A stretch of 64,000 nt of DNA from Piezodorus guildinii. Lineage: Eukaryota > Arthropoda > Insecta > Hemiptera > Pentatomidae. Positions 33,292 to 44,097 of this stretch are shown here, one piece after another. Numbering within the stretch: the first letter of the stretch is position 1; each line of letters starts with the position of its first letter. The position numbers and the translations under genes are program-made. The notes beneath the pieces are model-generated. The model ran no database searches. It worked only from the letters and a program-made list of their open reading frames with translations, and was not told the DNA's origin. Where the stretch lies: positions 8,699,344 through 8,763,343 of the forward strand of contig CM041298.1 of the NCBI GenBank assembly GCA_023052935.1. The letters run 5' to 3'.

Positions 33292-34058
33292 TTGGGTTGT
33301 GTCACATGAAATGTCCGTTTTCAAGGTAAAGGATTTTTATTAAAAATACGATATGAAAACAAGATAATTTTATTCGAAGTATTTACCTGCCCGAACTGAA
33401 AAACTCTGAGCCCTGAAGTGAAACAAAATCTGAAAACGCACTTCTCACTTGATCATCATTTTCAAAAAGTTTTCCTTTGACGAAGTTGTCTAAATTCCTG
33501 AACAGGTGGTAATCTGTTGGAGACAAGTCGGGAGAATATGGTGGGTGCGGAAGAACTTCGTAGCCCAGTTCTTTCAATTTTCGCACGGTATGTTTTGAAA
33601 CATGGGGTCTTGCTGTCGCTCAGTGAGATCATGAGGTACCCATGTACCCACACTTTAAATGTCTGGAAACGGTAGATGCACTTGCATTTAGTTGTGATGA
33701 GAGTCCTTTAACTGTTTGGTAGGGGTTTCCTTCTACTGTATGTTTGAGGACATCGTTGTCTATTACGGACGGAGGTTTTCCTCGGGGCAAGTTATCCAAG
33801 TGGGTATCCCCAGCTGAAAACTTAGCAAACCAACGGCGAATGGTCCGTTCATCAACAGTCCCTTCCCCAAACGCCTTGCAAATATTTCTAGCGGCCTCAG
33901 CTGCTGATTGGCCGAGTTTAAACACGTGCAAAAGTATTACTTCAAAATCGCGTGTTTCCATGTTCATATTTGGAGGTATACTAAAAAGTGGGTAATTGAT
34001 TGGGAATCTATTGTTTATAATACAAAGGTAGAGGATTAGTAAATGTGAAACAACCCAA
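33292..34058 (-). mobile_element. mariner element (mar-1), 767 bp, both ends and TA duplications
   Basis: TTGGGTTGTGTCACATGAAA at the left, CAACCCAA at the right, TA on each side. The minus strand codes the paired helix-turn-helix region ([53 protein letters not shown]) and a separate C-terminal piece ([20 protein letters not shown]). The catalytic middle is deleted at the joint shared by mar-1 copies, and sequence next to the right terminus is also lost. Confidence 0.85.
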
Positions 34059-34072
34059 TACAAAATTAAACG

Positions 34073-35810
34073 TAGTTTAGGGGAAGAAAATTTTACAAAA
34101 ATGGACATTACATTGGATTTTGAAAGAAAAATGTGTTTTATTAAATAATCTATTGTATTATTATCTACGACAATCAGTTTGTTTTTTCGGCTTTTAATCA
34201 CTCTCCGTTAACTTTTACAATAGTATGTATAAGATAATATTTTTTCACATTCCTTAGCACTCCAACAGTATATTACTTCAAGTTCAAAAACATAAAATTA
34301 GATTAAAAAAATATGTTTGCAGTTATATCCTATAGTTGGTTATCGATCTCGTTCAACTTATATATTTACATGTTTTTACTTTCACTTACTATATATAGTA
34401 AGGAAAGTATTGCGATCGTGAAAATTTTCGAATTCCAGTTTTCAACGGAAATACACGTTTTAGGGTACCCTGAGTCCAAATAACCAAGTCCCGCAAAAAG
34501 GTCTGTGTGTGTGTGTGTGTGTGTGTTTCTGTGTGTGTGTGTGTGGTAACTCCCGGGCGGAAACGGTAAGTCCTATGAAACTGAAATTTCATATTTAAGA
34601 CAACTATACGCCCGAGACGTGACAAAACTTTTTTCGTCAAAATGAGCTTACCAGAAGAGGCACTTTATACCATGCATTTTGCATCTTTTTTCGATTTTCT
34701 CAAAAACGGTTACGACGATTTTTATTAAACTCGCTATATCGATGTAAAATTTAATTGGCTTTAATATCATGTAGGTTTTATTTGGATAAAAATGGTCTGA
34801 CAGGGCTTAAATGCCGATATTTTAAATTGTCTTCCCCTAAAGTACCTTTAATTTTTTAGATTCAATAATAATAACTAGATTATCTTGTTAGCGCTAATGA
34901 AAAACAGGTAAATATATAAATTGAATAAATTCGATACCCAACTAAAGGAGAAAACAGAAAAAATATATTTTTAATGAAATTTTTCGTTTTTGAACATAAG
35001 AGCAGTAATATACATGTATGATATACCGTTGGAAAGCTAAAGATTTTAGAAAAAATATCATCTCATACACAAGCTTTTAGAAGTTAATAGAGAGTGATGA
35101 GAAGAAGATAAAACTAACTGATTATTTTAGATAATAATATAATAGATTTTTTAATAAAACACATGTTTCTATATAAATTCAATTTGATTAATTCCTTAAT
35201 AGTTTCACGTATTTTTATCTCTAACTGTATTTGAAAATTCTTTCATTGATTTTAAAAATCGAGGTAAGTGAAAGTCGTGTGTTGCCCGCACCAGATTTTG
35301 TAGCAATGCTAATCAGATGATATGGTCAATTTCATAAAAACTACACAATTAAAGGTACTTTAGAGGAAGAAAATTTAAAATATCGGCATTTAAGCCCTGT
35401 CAGACTATTTCAATCAGAATGAAACCTACAACATATTAAAGCCAATCCAATTTTACATCGATATTTAGAGTTTCATGAAAATAGTTAGGGTCATTTTTGA
35501 GAAAATCATAAAAAGGTGTAAAATGTATAGTATGAAGTGGCTCTTCCGGTCAGCCGATTTTGATGAAAAAGTTGCTGTTAACATCTCGGGGGTATATTTG
35601 TCTTAAATATAAAATTTCAGTTTCTTGCGACTTTTTTGTTTCGTGGTAGACTTACTACACACATACTTTTTTGTGGGACTTGATTATTTGGAAGCAAGAG
35701 ACCCTAAAACGTGTATTTCTGTCGAAAACTGGAATTAGAAACATTTCAAGATCGCAATTCATTCACTTACTATATATTTCATATATAGCTTAGTGAAAGT
35801 AAAAATATTA
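34073..35810 (+). mobile_element. Helentron-like element interrupted by another copy
   Basis: 34073-34376 and 35301-35810 are consecutive parts of one + strand copy: the first stops at ATATTTACATGTTTTT, the second resumes at GCAATGCTAATCAGATGATA and runs to the hairpin end CTTAGTGAAAGTAAAAA. The inner copy occupies 34377-35300. The outer 5' terminus is lost. Confidence 0.75.
34377..35300 (-). mobile_element. Helentron-like element nested in another, complete ends
   Basis: From ACTTTCACTTACTATATATA through a long (GT)n tract (34504-34545) to AGTGAAAGTCGTGTGTTGCC and GCACCAGATTTT. It lies in opposite orientation to its host. Confidence 0.8.
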
Positions 35811-35851
35811 ACATATATTCGATACTTTTAAGTTTTAATTAATTGTAATAT

Positions 35852-36152
35852 TGGGATCACTTGTAGCTGGGTGGCTAGCGTAACAGCCTCCCATGCTAAA
35901 GGTCACGGGTTCAAACCCGCAGGTGGTCCTAGGATTTTTTAATGGGAGTAAAAAATCCTTAGTTACGCCGTCCTTCGGAGGTGACGTTAAAAGGTGGTCC
36001 CGAGCCTGCGCGATGTCAGGTACTCGTTAAAGACCCCTATCCTAATAAAACCTGAATAGGCAAAAGTTAGGACTCCCACTGTAGCATCGTCCGATTAGCC
36101 ATAGTAGCATAAAGTGACGTTAAATAAATAAACAAACAAACAATTATATTAT
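35852..36152 (+). mobile_element. SINE-A, best preserved + strand copy
   Basis: The tRNA-like head has an A box (TAGCTGGGTGGC, 35864-35875) and a B box (GGTTCAAACC, 35908-35917). The body runs through CCTAGGATTTTTTAATGGGA and GCATCGTCCGATTAGCC to a tail AAATAAATAAACAAACAAAC. Length about 300 bp. These polymerase III boxes identify the family as tRNA-derived. Confidence 0.85.
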
Positions 36153-36303
36153 TAGGATCGGATGTTTTTTTAATGGCTAATCTGCTTTTTAAAAGAGCTC
36201 AGACAACAATGTTATAATCATAGATTCCTTGAAAGCTTTATAAGATTACGAAACTTATCATATCTGGTATTGCTTGTTAAGTAAGTTTATTGCATCTTTT
36301 TTT

Positions 36304-36460
36304 TGTTTACGCATATAACGTCACTTTATGCTGCTGTGGCTAATCGGACGATACCACATTTGGAGTCCTAAATTTTGCCTATCCAGGTTTAATTAGGATA
36401 GCGATCTTTAACGACATCGCAAAGACTCGGGACCACCATTTTAGGTTCCCTTCATAGGAT
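36304..36460 (-). mobile_element. SINE-A fragment
   Basis: TATAACGTCACTTTATGCTG through CCTATCCAGGTTTAATTAGG; the head is absent. Confidence 0.6.
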
Positions 36461-37012
36461 CTCTCATCAAAGATAAACTCTGTGGTTGTGCCGTCCTGAG
36501 CCCATCTCCTGAGTTTGAACCGGCGAATGTGCAACAACAGAACCAAGTAACATTGCAGTTTAAATCCGTGATTTGAAATTACATTTCCGTTACTTCGCAA
36601 ATGTTTTTTTTATATAACCTCGGATGTCACAATGGTATGTAGTAATGGTTTTTTTTCTTCCCTAATGTCTTCCGCCATTTCGTATAATGGTTGTCATTAG
36701 TGAATTTCTCTGCCATCTCAACTCTGAAACGAGTAGAGAAATTTATAATTTAAAATAGACGTTTTTTCTTATGACTAGAGATTTCATTTAACTATTTCGC
36801 ACGTGTTCCTCAAAATAAACATTTATAGGTTAAATGGGATAGAACGCAAATTATTATTTATACCCCCTTTTAGATAATTTTTTTTCAATTTATTTATTTT
36901 GTACACTGCCGGTCGAAAGTTTGAGATGACCTATGGTTTACATCAATAAATCATAAATAACCTCTATGAATACCTAAATATCTTATTGTTATTATATTTA
37001 TAAAAAAATTTG
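36461..37012. other. Unassigned DNA with one Tc1-like end
   Basis: TACACTGCCGGTCGAAAGTT at 36901-36920 resembles the terminus of Tc1-group transposons. No partner end was found. Otherwise nothing seen. Confidence 0.3.
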
Positions 37013-37023
37013 CTGATTATCGT

Positions 37024-37448
37024 AAATAATAATAATAATAGGCCTACCGAACCCGAAGGTTCGATGCCGATACCACCACATTCCGTCTACACAGACTTGT
37101 CCAATGTTCTCCGTTCAAGCCCAAGCCCCCAAGATCAGCCTTAACGCAATCCTCCCATCGACGTTTCGGCCTACCTTTCGGACGTCTACCAGTCGGATCA
37201 GCAAATACCAACTTTCTCGGAATCCGTTCCTCACCGAGCCCAACAATTTTACTCGCCCATTTGAGTCTCCGCGATGCTATCAACTGAATTATATTCACAG
37301 GATACAAGTTCCGCAATTCCGCGTTGTGCAACCTCCTAAACTCCTCAGTGCTCTCATCTCTCTTCGGACCAAATATTTTACGCTGTACCTTATTTTCGAA
37401 AACCTTAAGCCGTTGTTCATCCTTCAAAGTAAGCGGCCACGTTTCACA
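37024..37448 (-). mobile_element. RTE-like LINE 3' fragment
   Basis: Minus frame codes CETWPLTLKDEQRLKVFENK, FGPKRDESTEEFRRLHNAEL and [20 protein letters not shown]. Flanks share GTAAATAA (an imperfect, longer match is possible). Confidence 0.8.
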
Positions 37449-37589
37449 ATATATAGTAAATAACAAAAAATAATTTGATTATAACTAATTATTACTGAGA
37501 CTTCTAACGTGATAGGATTAAACAATTTGATTTTTGTTTCTGGAGCTTTATTTACAGTCTAGTAATCCCCTGAGGGGAATTGAGAAGAT

Positions 37590-38550
37590 AAATATTATTC
37601 GTATTTTTTAAACATATTTTTTGATATTTACAACTGTATTAGATACATTAAGTAAATTAGATGGGCATAGTAAACTGACATGAAATACATGTAGATGGGC
37701 TACCCATTGGCAGCACTTTAAAAATATTCTCAACTAGAAGGTCTTGGGGCCATCTTGTTTTCAGACTCCTCGGAGGATTATCAGGATTGGAAGAGGGTGA
37801 TAGCATAGAAACTGGTGAGTTAGAGTGGAAATGGAGTTGTTTATGGAATGATTGATACCTGGTTCGGTCTAATTCAGTAACATATTGGACATTAAGGTCT
37901 TCATGGATAAGATGATTTTGGATTGTAAGGATTGGATACGAGAAGAATTGGATGTTAGGTAGAGTCCCATAGCTCTACTCCGCAAGTCCATATCGGTCTT
38001 ATTATGATGGTCATATAAACAAGTCTTTTGGAATAAAGTGGAAGGTTTGACCGTTTGTCCAGTAAGTGTTGAAGTAGTCGAAAACGTCGGGCAGTTTCTT
38101 GTCGTTTCAGTCTTGTATGGGGATTCCAAATTAGACGTTTGTCAAGTTGGTGTCCTAGGTATCGAATCTGTTCAACAGGGGCTAGTTGAGTGTACAGGAT
38201 ACTTTATAATTTTGTGGGATTTGTTGGAATTATTTTTAATTCTGACACTATACCTCAATGTCTCGGATGTGGGATTGAAGAGTGTGGGAGGCAATAACTG
38301 GATCATTATTGACTGATAGCACACACGTGTCATCAGCATAGGTAGAGAGGTAAGTGTTAGGATGGGTTGGGATATCAGTTGTATAGAGTGTATAAAGAAC
38401 GGGTCCTAGGATGCTACCTTGAGGAACACCAGCAGATTGAGAAAAAAAGAGAGAAGTAGGAACTATTGTGTTTCCCTTTGAAAGATCTATCAGCGAGGTA
38501 GGACTGGATAGTAAGAAAATTGGTAGGAGGGAGGAATTTTATTGTTAATC
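37590..38550 (-). mobile_element. Decayed L-C LINE copy
   Basis: It parallels 22140-23110 over most of its length (ATTTACAACTGTATTA, GGACTGGAT at the far end, CACACxTGTCATCAGCATAG encoding the YADDT region). Many frameshifts and stops. Confidence 0.75.
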
Positions 38551-38616
38551 TGATTAATTTGTACCTCGACTGCCAAAGTTGCAATGTTCACTGCAAAGGT
38601 AATTTTCGTTTTTTCA

Positions 38617-38975
38617 ATAAAGTTTAATCAAAATCGTTTTTGAGAAAATCGTAAAAAGGTGCAAAATGCATGGTATAAAGTAGATCTTCCGGTCAGCTAA
38701 TTTTGATGAAAAAGTTTCTGTAATATCTTGAGCTTATAGTTGTATTAAATATGAAATTTCAGTTTTATAGGACTTGTCGTTTTTGCCCGGGAGTTATCAC
38801 ACACGGACGGACACACACACACACACACATATAGACCTTTTTTCGGGACTTGGTCATTTGGACTCAGGGGTCCTAAAACGTGTATTTCCGTCGAAAAGTA
38901 GAATTCGAAACCTTTCACGATCGCAATACTTTCTCTTAATATATATTTCATATATAGGTAAGTTAAAGTAAAAAT
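38617..38975 (+). mobile_element. Helentron-like 3' part with hairpin end
   Basis: AAGTTTAATCAAAATCGTTT, a (CA)n tract at 38810-38828 and the hairpin end ATATAGGTAAGTTAAAGTAA. A SINE inserted into its terminal bases. Confidence 0.7.
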
Positions 38976-39237
38976 GGGGAGCCCGTGGATGAGTGGCTAG
39001 CGCGCTCGAATCCCAGTTCCTGTGGGGCTTTTATAAGGATGTATAAAAATGGGGATTCACTCTCAGCCTCTCCCCCGGGTACGTGAGGCCCGTCAGCCAA
39101 AGAGTGGCCTCTCACAAAATTAGTCGTAGGGATTGATGACCCTACACTAAAAATTGCATCTTGAAACGTGAGTATAAACTCGCAGGAGTTTACACCGCGA
39201 GGCCCAGGGCCTACACGGCCTGTCGCGCCACTGGAAG
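38976..39237 (+). mobile_element. SINE-D-type insertion with 11-bp target duplication
   Basis: It begins GGGGAGCCCGTGGATGAGTG, an A-box-like start (TGGATGAGTGGCTAGCG), followed at once by TCGAATCCCAG, a possible B box after an internal deletion. AAAGTAAAAAT flanks it at 38965-38975 and 39238-39248. Confidence 0.65.
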
Positions 39238-39248
39238 AAAGTAAAAAT

Positions 39249-40054
39249 ACGCAATCATATGAAATATTAGATTTATTTATATTTTTCATAAATTTATTTT
39301 TTCTTTCCCTCTCGTAATTAAACAAAGACAGAAGAAATATTTTAAGGTAATAAACTCACAAATATATATTCGATTGATATTTGTTCTTCGGCTCCTGTTT
39401 CTGAGTCAACAACAACCAATTTTTTGAAAATTATAATAACGTTTTGGTCCGCGTGTTTAGTGAGGGAAAAGTTCGAAACCACCGTTCTGGTTCCCTCCAA
39501 AAAAAAAAAATTCATTACAAGGATATTTTACTCACTTTAAAAAATTCTTGAGCCATCTGTCGGGATTGAACCTTCGATATTATATTGGTTATTCCATTGT
39601 TCGGTTGTTTATATCTAAATTCATTTTCAAAAACCACCCTACAACATAACTTATGACCTGACAGTAAATTCCTTCCTTACATTCGATAGGGTGTTAATAT
39701 CAGCTGGTGAGTTTTAAAATGGCGACCGATTAAAAATGATTTATTATAATAACTCAGTTTTTTTTTTTCAGTTATAAATGTTATTTAATAAATAATTAAA
39801 AAAAAGAAAATAAACAATTGAAAGTTTACACATAAATACACCAATTATTCCGTTTTTTTTTAAATAGAGAAAAAAAATTGTATTGAGTTTTAGGATCAGA
39901 GGACCGCGACAAACAAAAAAATTAAGAAAAGGAAAAAAGAAAAAAAAAATGAAATCTACAATTGTAACTCAATGATTTGTGAAGATAAGGAAAAAGTGTA
40001 TAGAGTTATAGAATCATTAGACCGCGACAAGAAAAATAAAAAAATTAAATAAAT
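39249..40054. other. AT-rich DNA, nothing recognised
   Basis: A-rich tracts near 39498 and 39895-39945, including a doubled ACCGCGACAAxAAAAA motif at 39902 and 40021. No gene. Confidence 0.35.
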
Positions 40055-40165
40055 AACTATAGGTGGAAATAATCTGGAGTCAGTCTTTTTTTATAATATT
40101 TTAATTTTGCCGACGTTTCGGCTCAAGCTTGTGAGCCATCATCAGGGCATTACTGAGCCATGTCC
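40055..40165 (-). repeat. Dispersed repeat carrying a hammerhead-like motif
   Basis: Contains the motif at 40108-40149 plus a flank (GGAGTCAGTCTTTTT, TAATTTTGCC on the plus strand) that recurs near 62.6 kb and 63.2 kb. Confidence 0.6.
40108..40149 (-). ncRNA. Hammerhead-ribozyme-like motif
   Basis: The minus strand reads TGCC, CTGATGA, T, GGCTC, loop, GAGCC, GAAAC, GTC, GGCA. TGCC/GGCA can form stem I, GGCTC/GAGCC stem II, and AC/GT a minimal stem III, with C of GTC before the expected cleavage site. All core bases agree with the hammerhead consensus apart from one extra T between CTGATGA and stem II. A very short stem III is known from hammerheads in Penelope-like retroelements and some satellites. 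Activity is untested. Confidence 0.5.
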
Positions 40166-40261
40166 AAGCATAAACAGACTCCCGATTTTTTCCATCTGTA
40201 ATAGTTTCTACAACCTCAATAAAATAAATAATAATAATAAATAAATAAATTATGTATGTAT

Positions 40262-41730
40262 TTTACTTTCACTTACTATATATAGTAAGGGAAAGTATTG
40301 CGATCGTGAAAATTTTCGAATTCCAGTTTTCAACGGAAATACACATTTTAAGGTCGTCTGTGTCCAAATAAGCAAGTCCCGCAAAAAGGTCTGTGTGTGT
40401 GTGTGTATGTGTGTGGTAACTCCCGGGCGGAAACGGTAAGTCCTATGAAACTGAAATTTCATTATTAAGACAACTATACGCCCGAGATGTTACAAAATCT
40501 TTTTCATCAAAATCAGCTTACCAGAAGAGCCACTTTATACCATGAATTTTGCACCTTTTTTCGATTTTCTCGAAAAGGGTTCCGACGATTTTGATTAAAC
40601 TCGCTATATCGATATAAAATTTAATGGGCTTTAATATCATGTGGGTTTTATTTGGATAAAAATGGTCTGACAGGGCTTAAATGCCGATATTTTAAATTGT
40701 CTTCCCCTAAAGTACCTTTAATTTTTTAGATTCAATAATAATAACTAGATTATCTTGTTAACGCTGATGAAAAACAGGTAAATAGATAAATTGAATAAAT
40801 TCGATACCCAACAAAAGGAGAAAACAGAAAAAATATTTTTTCAATGCAATTTTTCGTTTTTGAACATAAGAGCAGTAATATACATGTATGATATACCGTT
40901 GGAAAGCTAAAGATTTTAGAAAAAATAACATCTCATACACAAGCTTTTAAAAGTTAATAGAGAGTAATGAAATGAACATAAAACTAACTGATTATTTTAG
41001 GTGATAATATAAAAGATTTTTTAATGAAACACATGTTTCTATAGAAATTTAATTAGATTAATTCCTTAATAATTTCACGTATTTTTATCTCTAACTGAAA
41101 ATTTTGCACTTTTTTTCGATTTTCTCGAAAAGGGTTCCGACGATTTTGATTAAACTCGCTGTATTGATGTAAAATTTAATGGGCTTCAATATCATGTAAG
41201 TTTCATTCTGATGGAAATAGCCTGTCCGGGATTATATGCCGATATTTTAAATTTTCTTCCTCTAAGCTACTTTTAATTGTGTACATGTCAAAAGATTTAC
41301 TATATCATCTTAATGACATTGATGAAGGACGTCTAAAAATGCAAGTTGGACGAACTTGATGACCAAATAAAAGATAAAAGAGAAAAATTATTTTTTAATG
41401 TAATTTTTGTTTTTTTAATATTAAGAACAGTAATATAGACGTATAATATACCGTTGGAAAGAGAAAGATTTTAGAAAATCTTATTTATACACAAAGTTGT
41501 AAAAGGTGACATAAAGTGACGAATAGGGAATAAACTTATTACTGATTACCAATTTAATGTAGTTATATTATTTAATCTAAATCACATGTTTCCAACGAAA
41601 ATGAATTGACGTTTTTAAAAGAAACTTAGAATATTTTTCAAATTGATGTATATTTAATATTTTTTAAATTGATTTTAACAGTCGAGGTAAGTGAAAGTCG
41701 TGTGTTGGCGCACCACGTTTTTTTGAACTG
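40262..41730 (-). mobile_element. Helentron-like element with a second partial unit in tandem
   Basis: 40262-41098 runs from the hairpin end to ATTTTTATCTCTAACTG. The interior then restarts (CGATTTTCTCGAAAAGGGTT) as a more diverged unit and ends GTAAGTGAAAGTCGTGTGTT at about 41700. GT tract at 40391-40413. Confidence 0.75.
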
Positions 41731-42184
41731 ATTTTTTTATCGCGTGTGAGTATTTTAAATTACCATTACATTTATATTATAATTTAATTTATTCATGTTT
41801 TAATATGTTTTTCGGAATGTATAAGATTAAAGACATATTCCTTTTAAAGGGAAGAGATATGAAGCTGAGAGAGGTGAGGCAGTGGCTGGAAGAGAAGTTC
41901 ATTGAACGTGAACCAACGGTACAACACTACGTCCACAGCCTTCTAGAATCCCTAATTATATTTCAAGCCTTCTTTATATTTATTTAGTAAACATATATTG
42001 AGTCACTAGTGGCTACTAGCATATTTTAGTATATGCATAATCTTATTTATAAAATCATTATAAAATGGAAGAGAAAAAAAATTAATTTTCGTTATTAAAT
42101 GATTTTTTGTTTCCGAAAAGGAAAATCCGTTGCACAGACGGTTAACGAAATTCGTATATATTGTGTATTACTGTCATTAAATAA
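41731..42184. other. Unassigned stretch with a short coding-like island
   Basis: 41845-41950 is GC-rich and reads MKLREVRQWLEEKFIERE in one frame. It has no splice donor and no recognised family. Confidence 0.3.
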
Positions 42185-42311
42185 AAAATCTGGTGTTCGC
42201 AACACACGACTTTCACTTACCTCTGTTGTTGAAATCAATTTAAATAGTTTTAAGAATTTTTAAATACACTAAGAGATATAAAACTGAGTTATTGAATTAT
42301 TTTTATTTTAT

Positions 42312-42560
42312 TTTATTTATTTATTTAACGTCACTTTATGCTACTATGGCTAATCGGACGATGCTACAGTGGGAGTCCTAAATTTTGCCTATCCAGGTTT
42401 TATTAGGATAGGAATCTTTAACGAGTACCTGACATCGCACAGGCTCGAGACCACCTTTTAACGTCCCTTCCGAAGGACGGCGTAACTAAGGATTTTATAC
42501 TCCCATTAAAAAATCCTAGGACCACCTGCGGGTTTGAACCCGTGACCTTTGGCATGGGTT
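42312..42560 (-). mobile_element. SINE-A
   Basis: TTTATTTATTTAACGTCACT to the inverted B box (GGGTTTGAACCCGTGACC); the head ends early. Confidence 0.75.
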
Positions 42561-42766
42561 TTTTATTCGTTATTCGGATTCTACCCGTCTTGAAACGTAA
42601 GCTCTCAAATTTTGAGCGAGTGTAATTTTTTTTTTCTGTTTTTTTGGTCAATTACAAAGGTTCATTATTCAAAATAATAAACCAATAAATTATTAAAGAA
42701 TTAATTACATTGAATTTCAATAGAAACATGTGTTTTATTAAGTAATCTTAATGATATTATTATCTA

Positions 42767-43638
42767 CTAGCTGTTGCTCGCGACTTCGTCTGCGTCAATT
42801 TCCGTTATTATGATCGCTATTAAAAGAATATATTGGGTTATCCGGAAAATTGGTAGAGATATTTGGGCAAAATTAAAATTGATGAACACCTTAAAATGTA
42901 TTCATTTAATCTACAAAACAGTTATCACCGTTAGCGATTGCCCTTTCCCAATGGCTTGCAAGGTCCATTATCCCTTTTTTTCTAACTATCACTGTCCTTA
43001 CTCCTGAAAAGAGAGATACACTTTATTCATAAATAAACAAACAAAATGATGCTGCCCAACTTAATTGGGTTGCTATAACACAGAAAAGACCGTTTTGACG
43101 TCATCTTCTAAAGTTTAGGATTACCCTAGTAGAAAATTTTCTAGGGAACGGAAAATATAAAAATCCGTAGGAGCAATGTCAGGAGAGTACGGCGGGTGAG
43201 GTAATGACAACCCAATATTTTAAAATACTTCTGCGTATATGATATTTTTGGTTATATTTTCTTGTGGCAGAATATGTAAATGATTTTCTCCGCAACCCGA
43301 TCTTGACGTAAATCGATTCCTACGTGTTTAAATATTTGCCCATGTGATTTATTAATTGTTTCGGCAAAAGATAACTTAACGGGAAATTGAATTATTTTAA
43401 AATTAAAAGGTAAATCATTTGGAATCATTGGGATACGAGGTTAATTTCTCTTGTTTTTTCGTAGATTTCCAACTGATTCTACACTCCTATTGGTTGCAGC
43501 GTGATGTTATATAGCCTATAACCTTCCTCGATAAATGGACTATCCAACACAAAAAGAATTTTTCAATTTGAAACAGTAATTTCTGAGATTAGCGCGTTCA
43601 AACAAACAAACTCTCCAGCTTTATAATATTAGTATAGA
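42767..43638 (-). mobile_element. Non-autonomous Helitron, both ends defined
   Basis: On the minus strand it begins at 43638 with TCTATACTAATATTATAAAG, includes decayed helicase C-terminal sequence, and ends at 42767 with GACGAAGTCGCGAGCAACAG and CTAG. Host bases on the two sides are A and T, the standard Helitron target. Removing it restores the Helentron-like host sequence. The mariner-type insert at 42833-43215 lies inside. Confidence 0.85.
42833..43215 (-). mobile_element. mariner-type deletion derivative
   Basis: TTGGGTT at the left, AACCCAA at the right and TA on both sides. The minus strand near 43190-43150 codes [15 protein letters not shown], the last catalytic block of a mariner transposase. 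A second TTGGGTTGCTATAACAC lies internally at 43065, so the insert may be a composite of two copies. Confidence 0.6.
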
Positions 43639-44097
43639 TGATAATTAGTTATTTTTTCGGCTTTTCTCCAATCTCCATTAACTTTTAAAATTTTTTGTAT
43701 AAGATGATAATTTTTCTAAAATATTTAGCTTTGCACCGGTATATTATACGTCTATTACTGTTTTTAAGTTCAAAAGCAACAAAATTGTATTAAAAAACTA
43801 TGTTTTGTCTTTTTTTTTTAGTTGGATATCGTTATTTATTCGTTGTTTTTTTTTCAGTACAAAACAGATGATATAGTTATTTTTATAGATTATACAAAAT
43901 TAAAGGTACTTAAGAGGAAGAAAATTTAAAATATCGGCATTTAAGCCCCTTCAGACTATTTTAATCAGAATTAAACCTACATAATATTAAAAAGCCCATT
44001 AACTTTTATGCCCATTTAGCGAGTTTAATCAAAATCGTTAAAGCCGTTTGTATGGTACGTCTCGCTCGAAAACTTAAAGTTTAAAAATAAGTGATGT

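Larger units (their letters stand above)
42185..44070 (+). mobile_element. Helentron-like element carrying nested SINE, Helitron and mariner pieces
   Basis: It starts AAAAATCTGGTGTTCGCAAC and can be followed in three pieces (42185-42311, about 42561-42766, 43639-44070). The interruptions are SINE-A at 42312 and a Helitron at 42767-43638, which itself holds a mariner-type insert. The hairpin end is missing; a fresh copy starts at 44098. Confidence 0.7.

Noticed and set aside
35852..35925. tRNA gene on the plus strand
   Set aside because: The tRNA-like head lacks a full cloverleaf and is fused to the repeated SINE-A body found many times.
40758..40940. 60-codon frame also present at 44326-44508, possible small gene
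   Set aside because: Both lie in the interior of Helentron-like copies, other copies have stops there, and the composition is non-coding.
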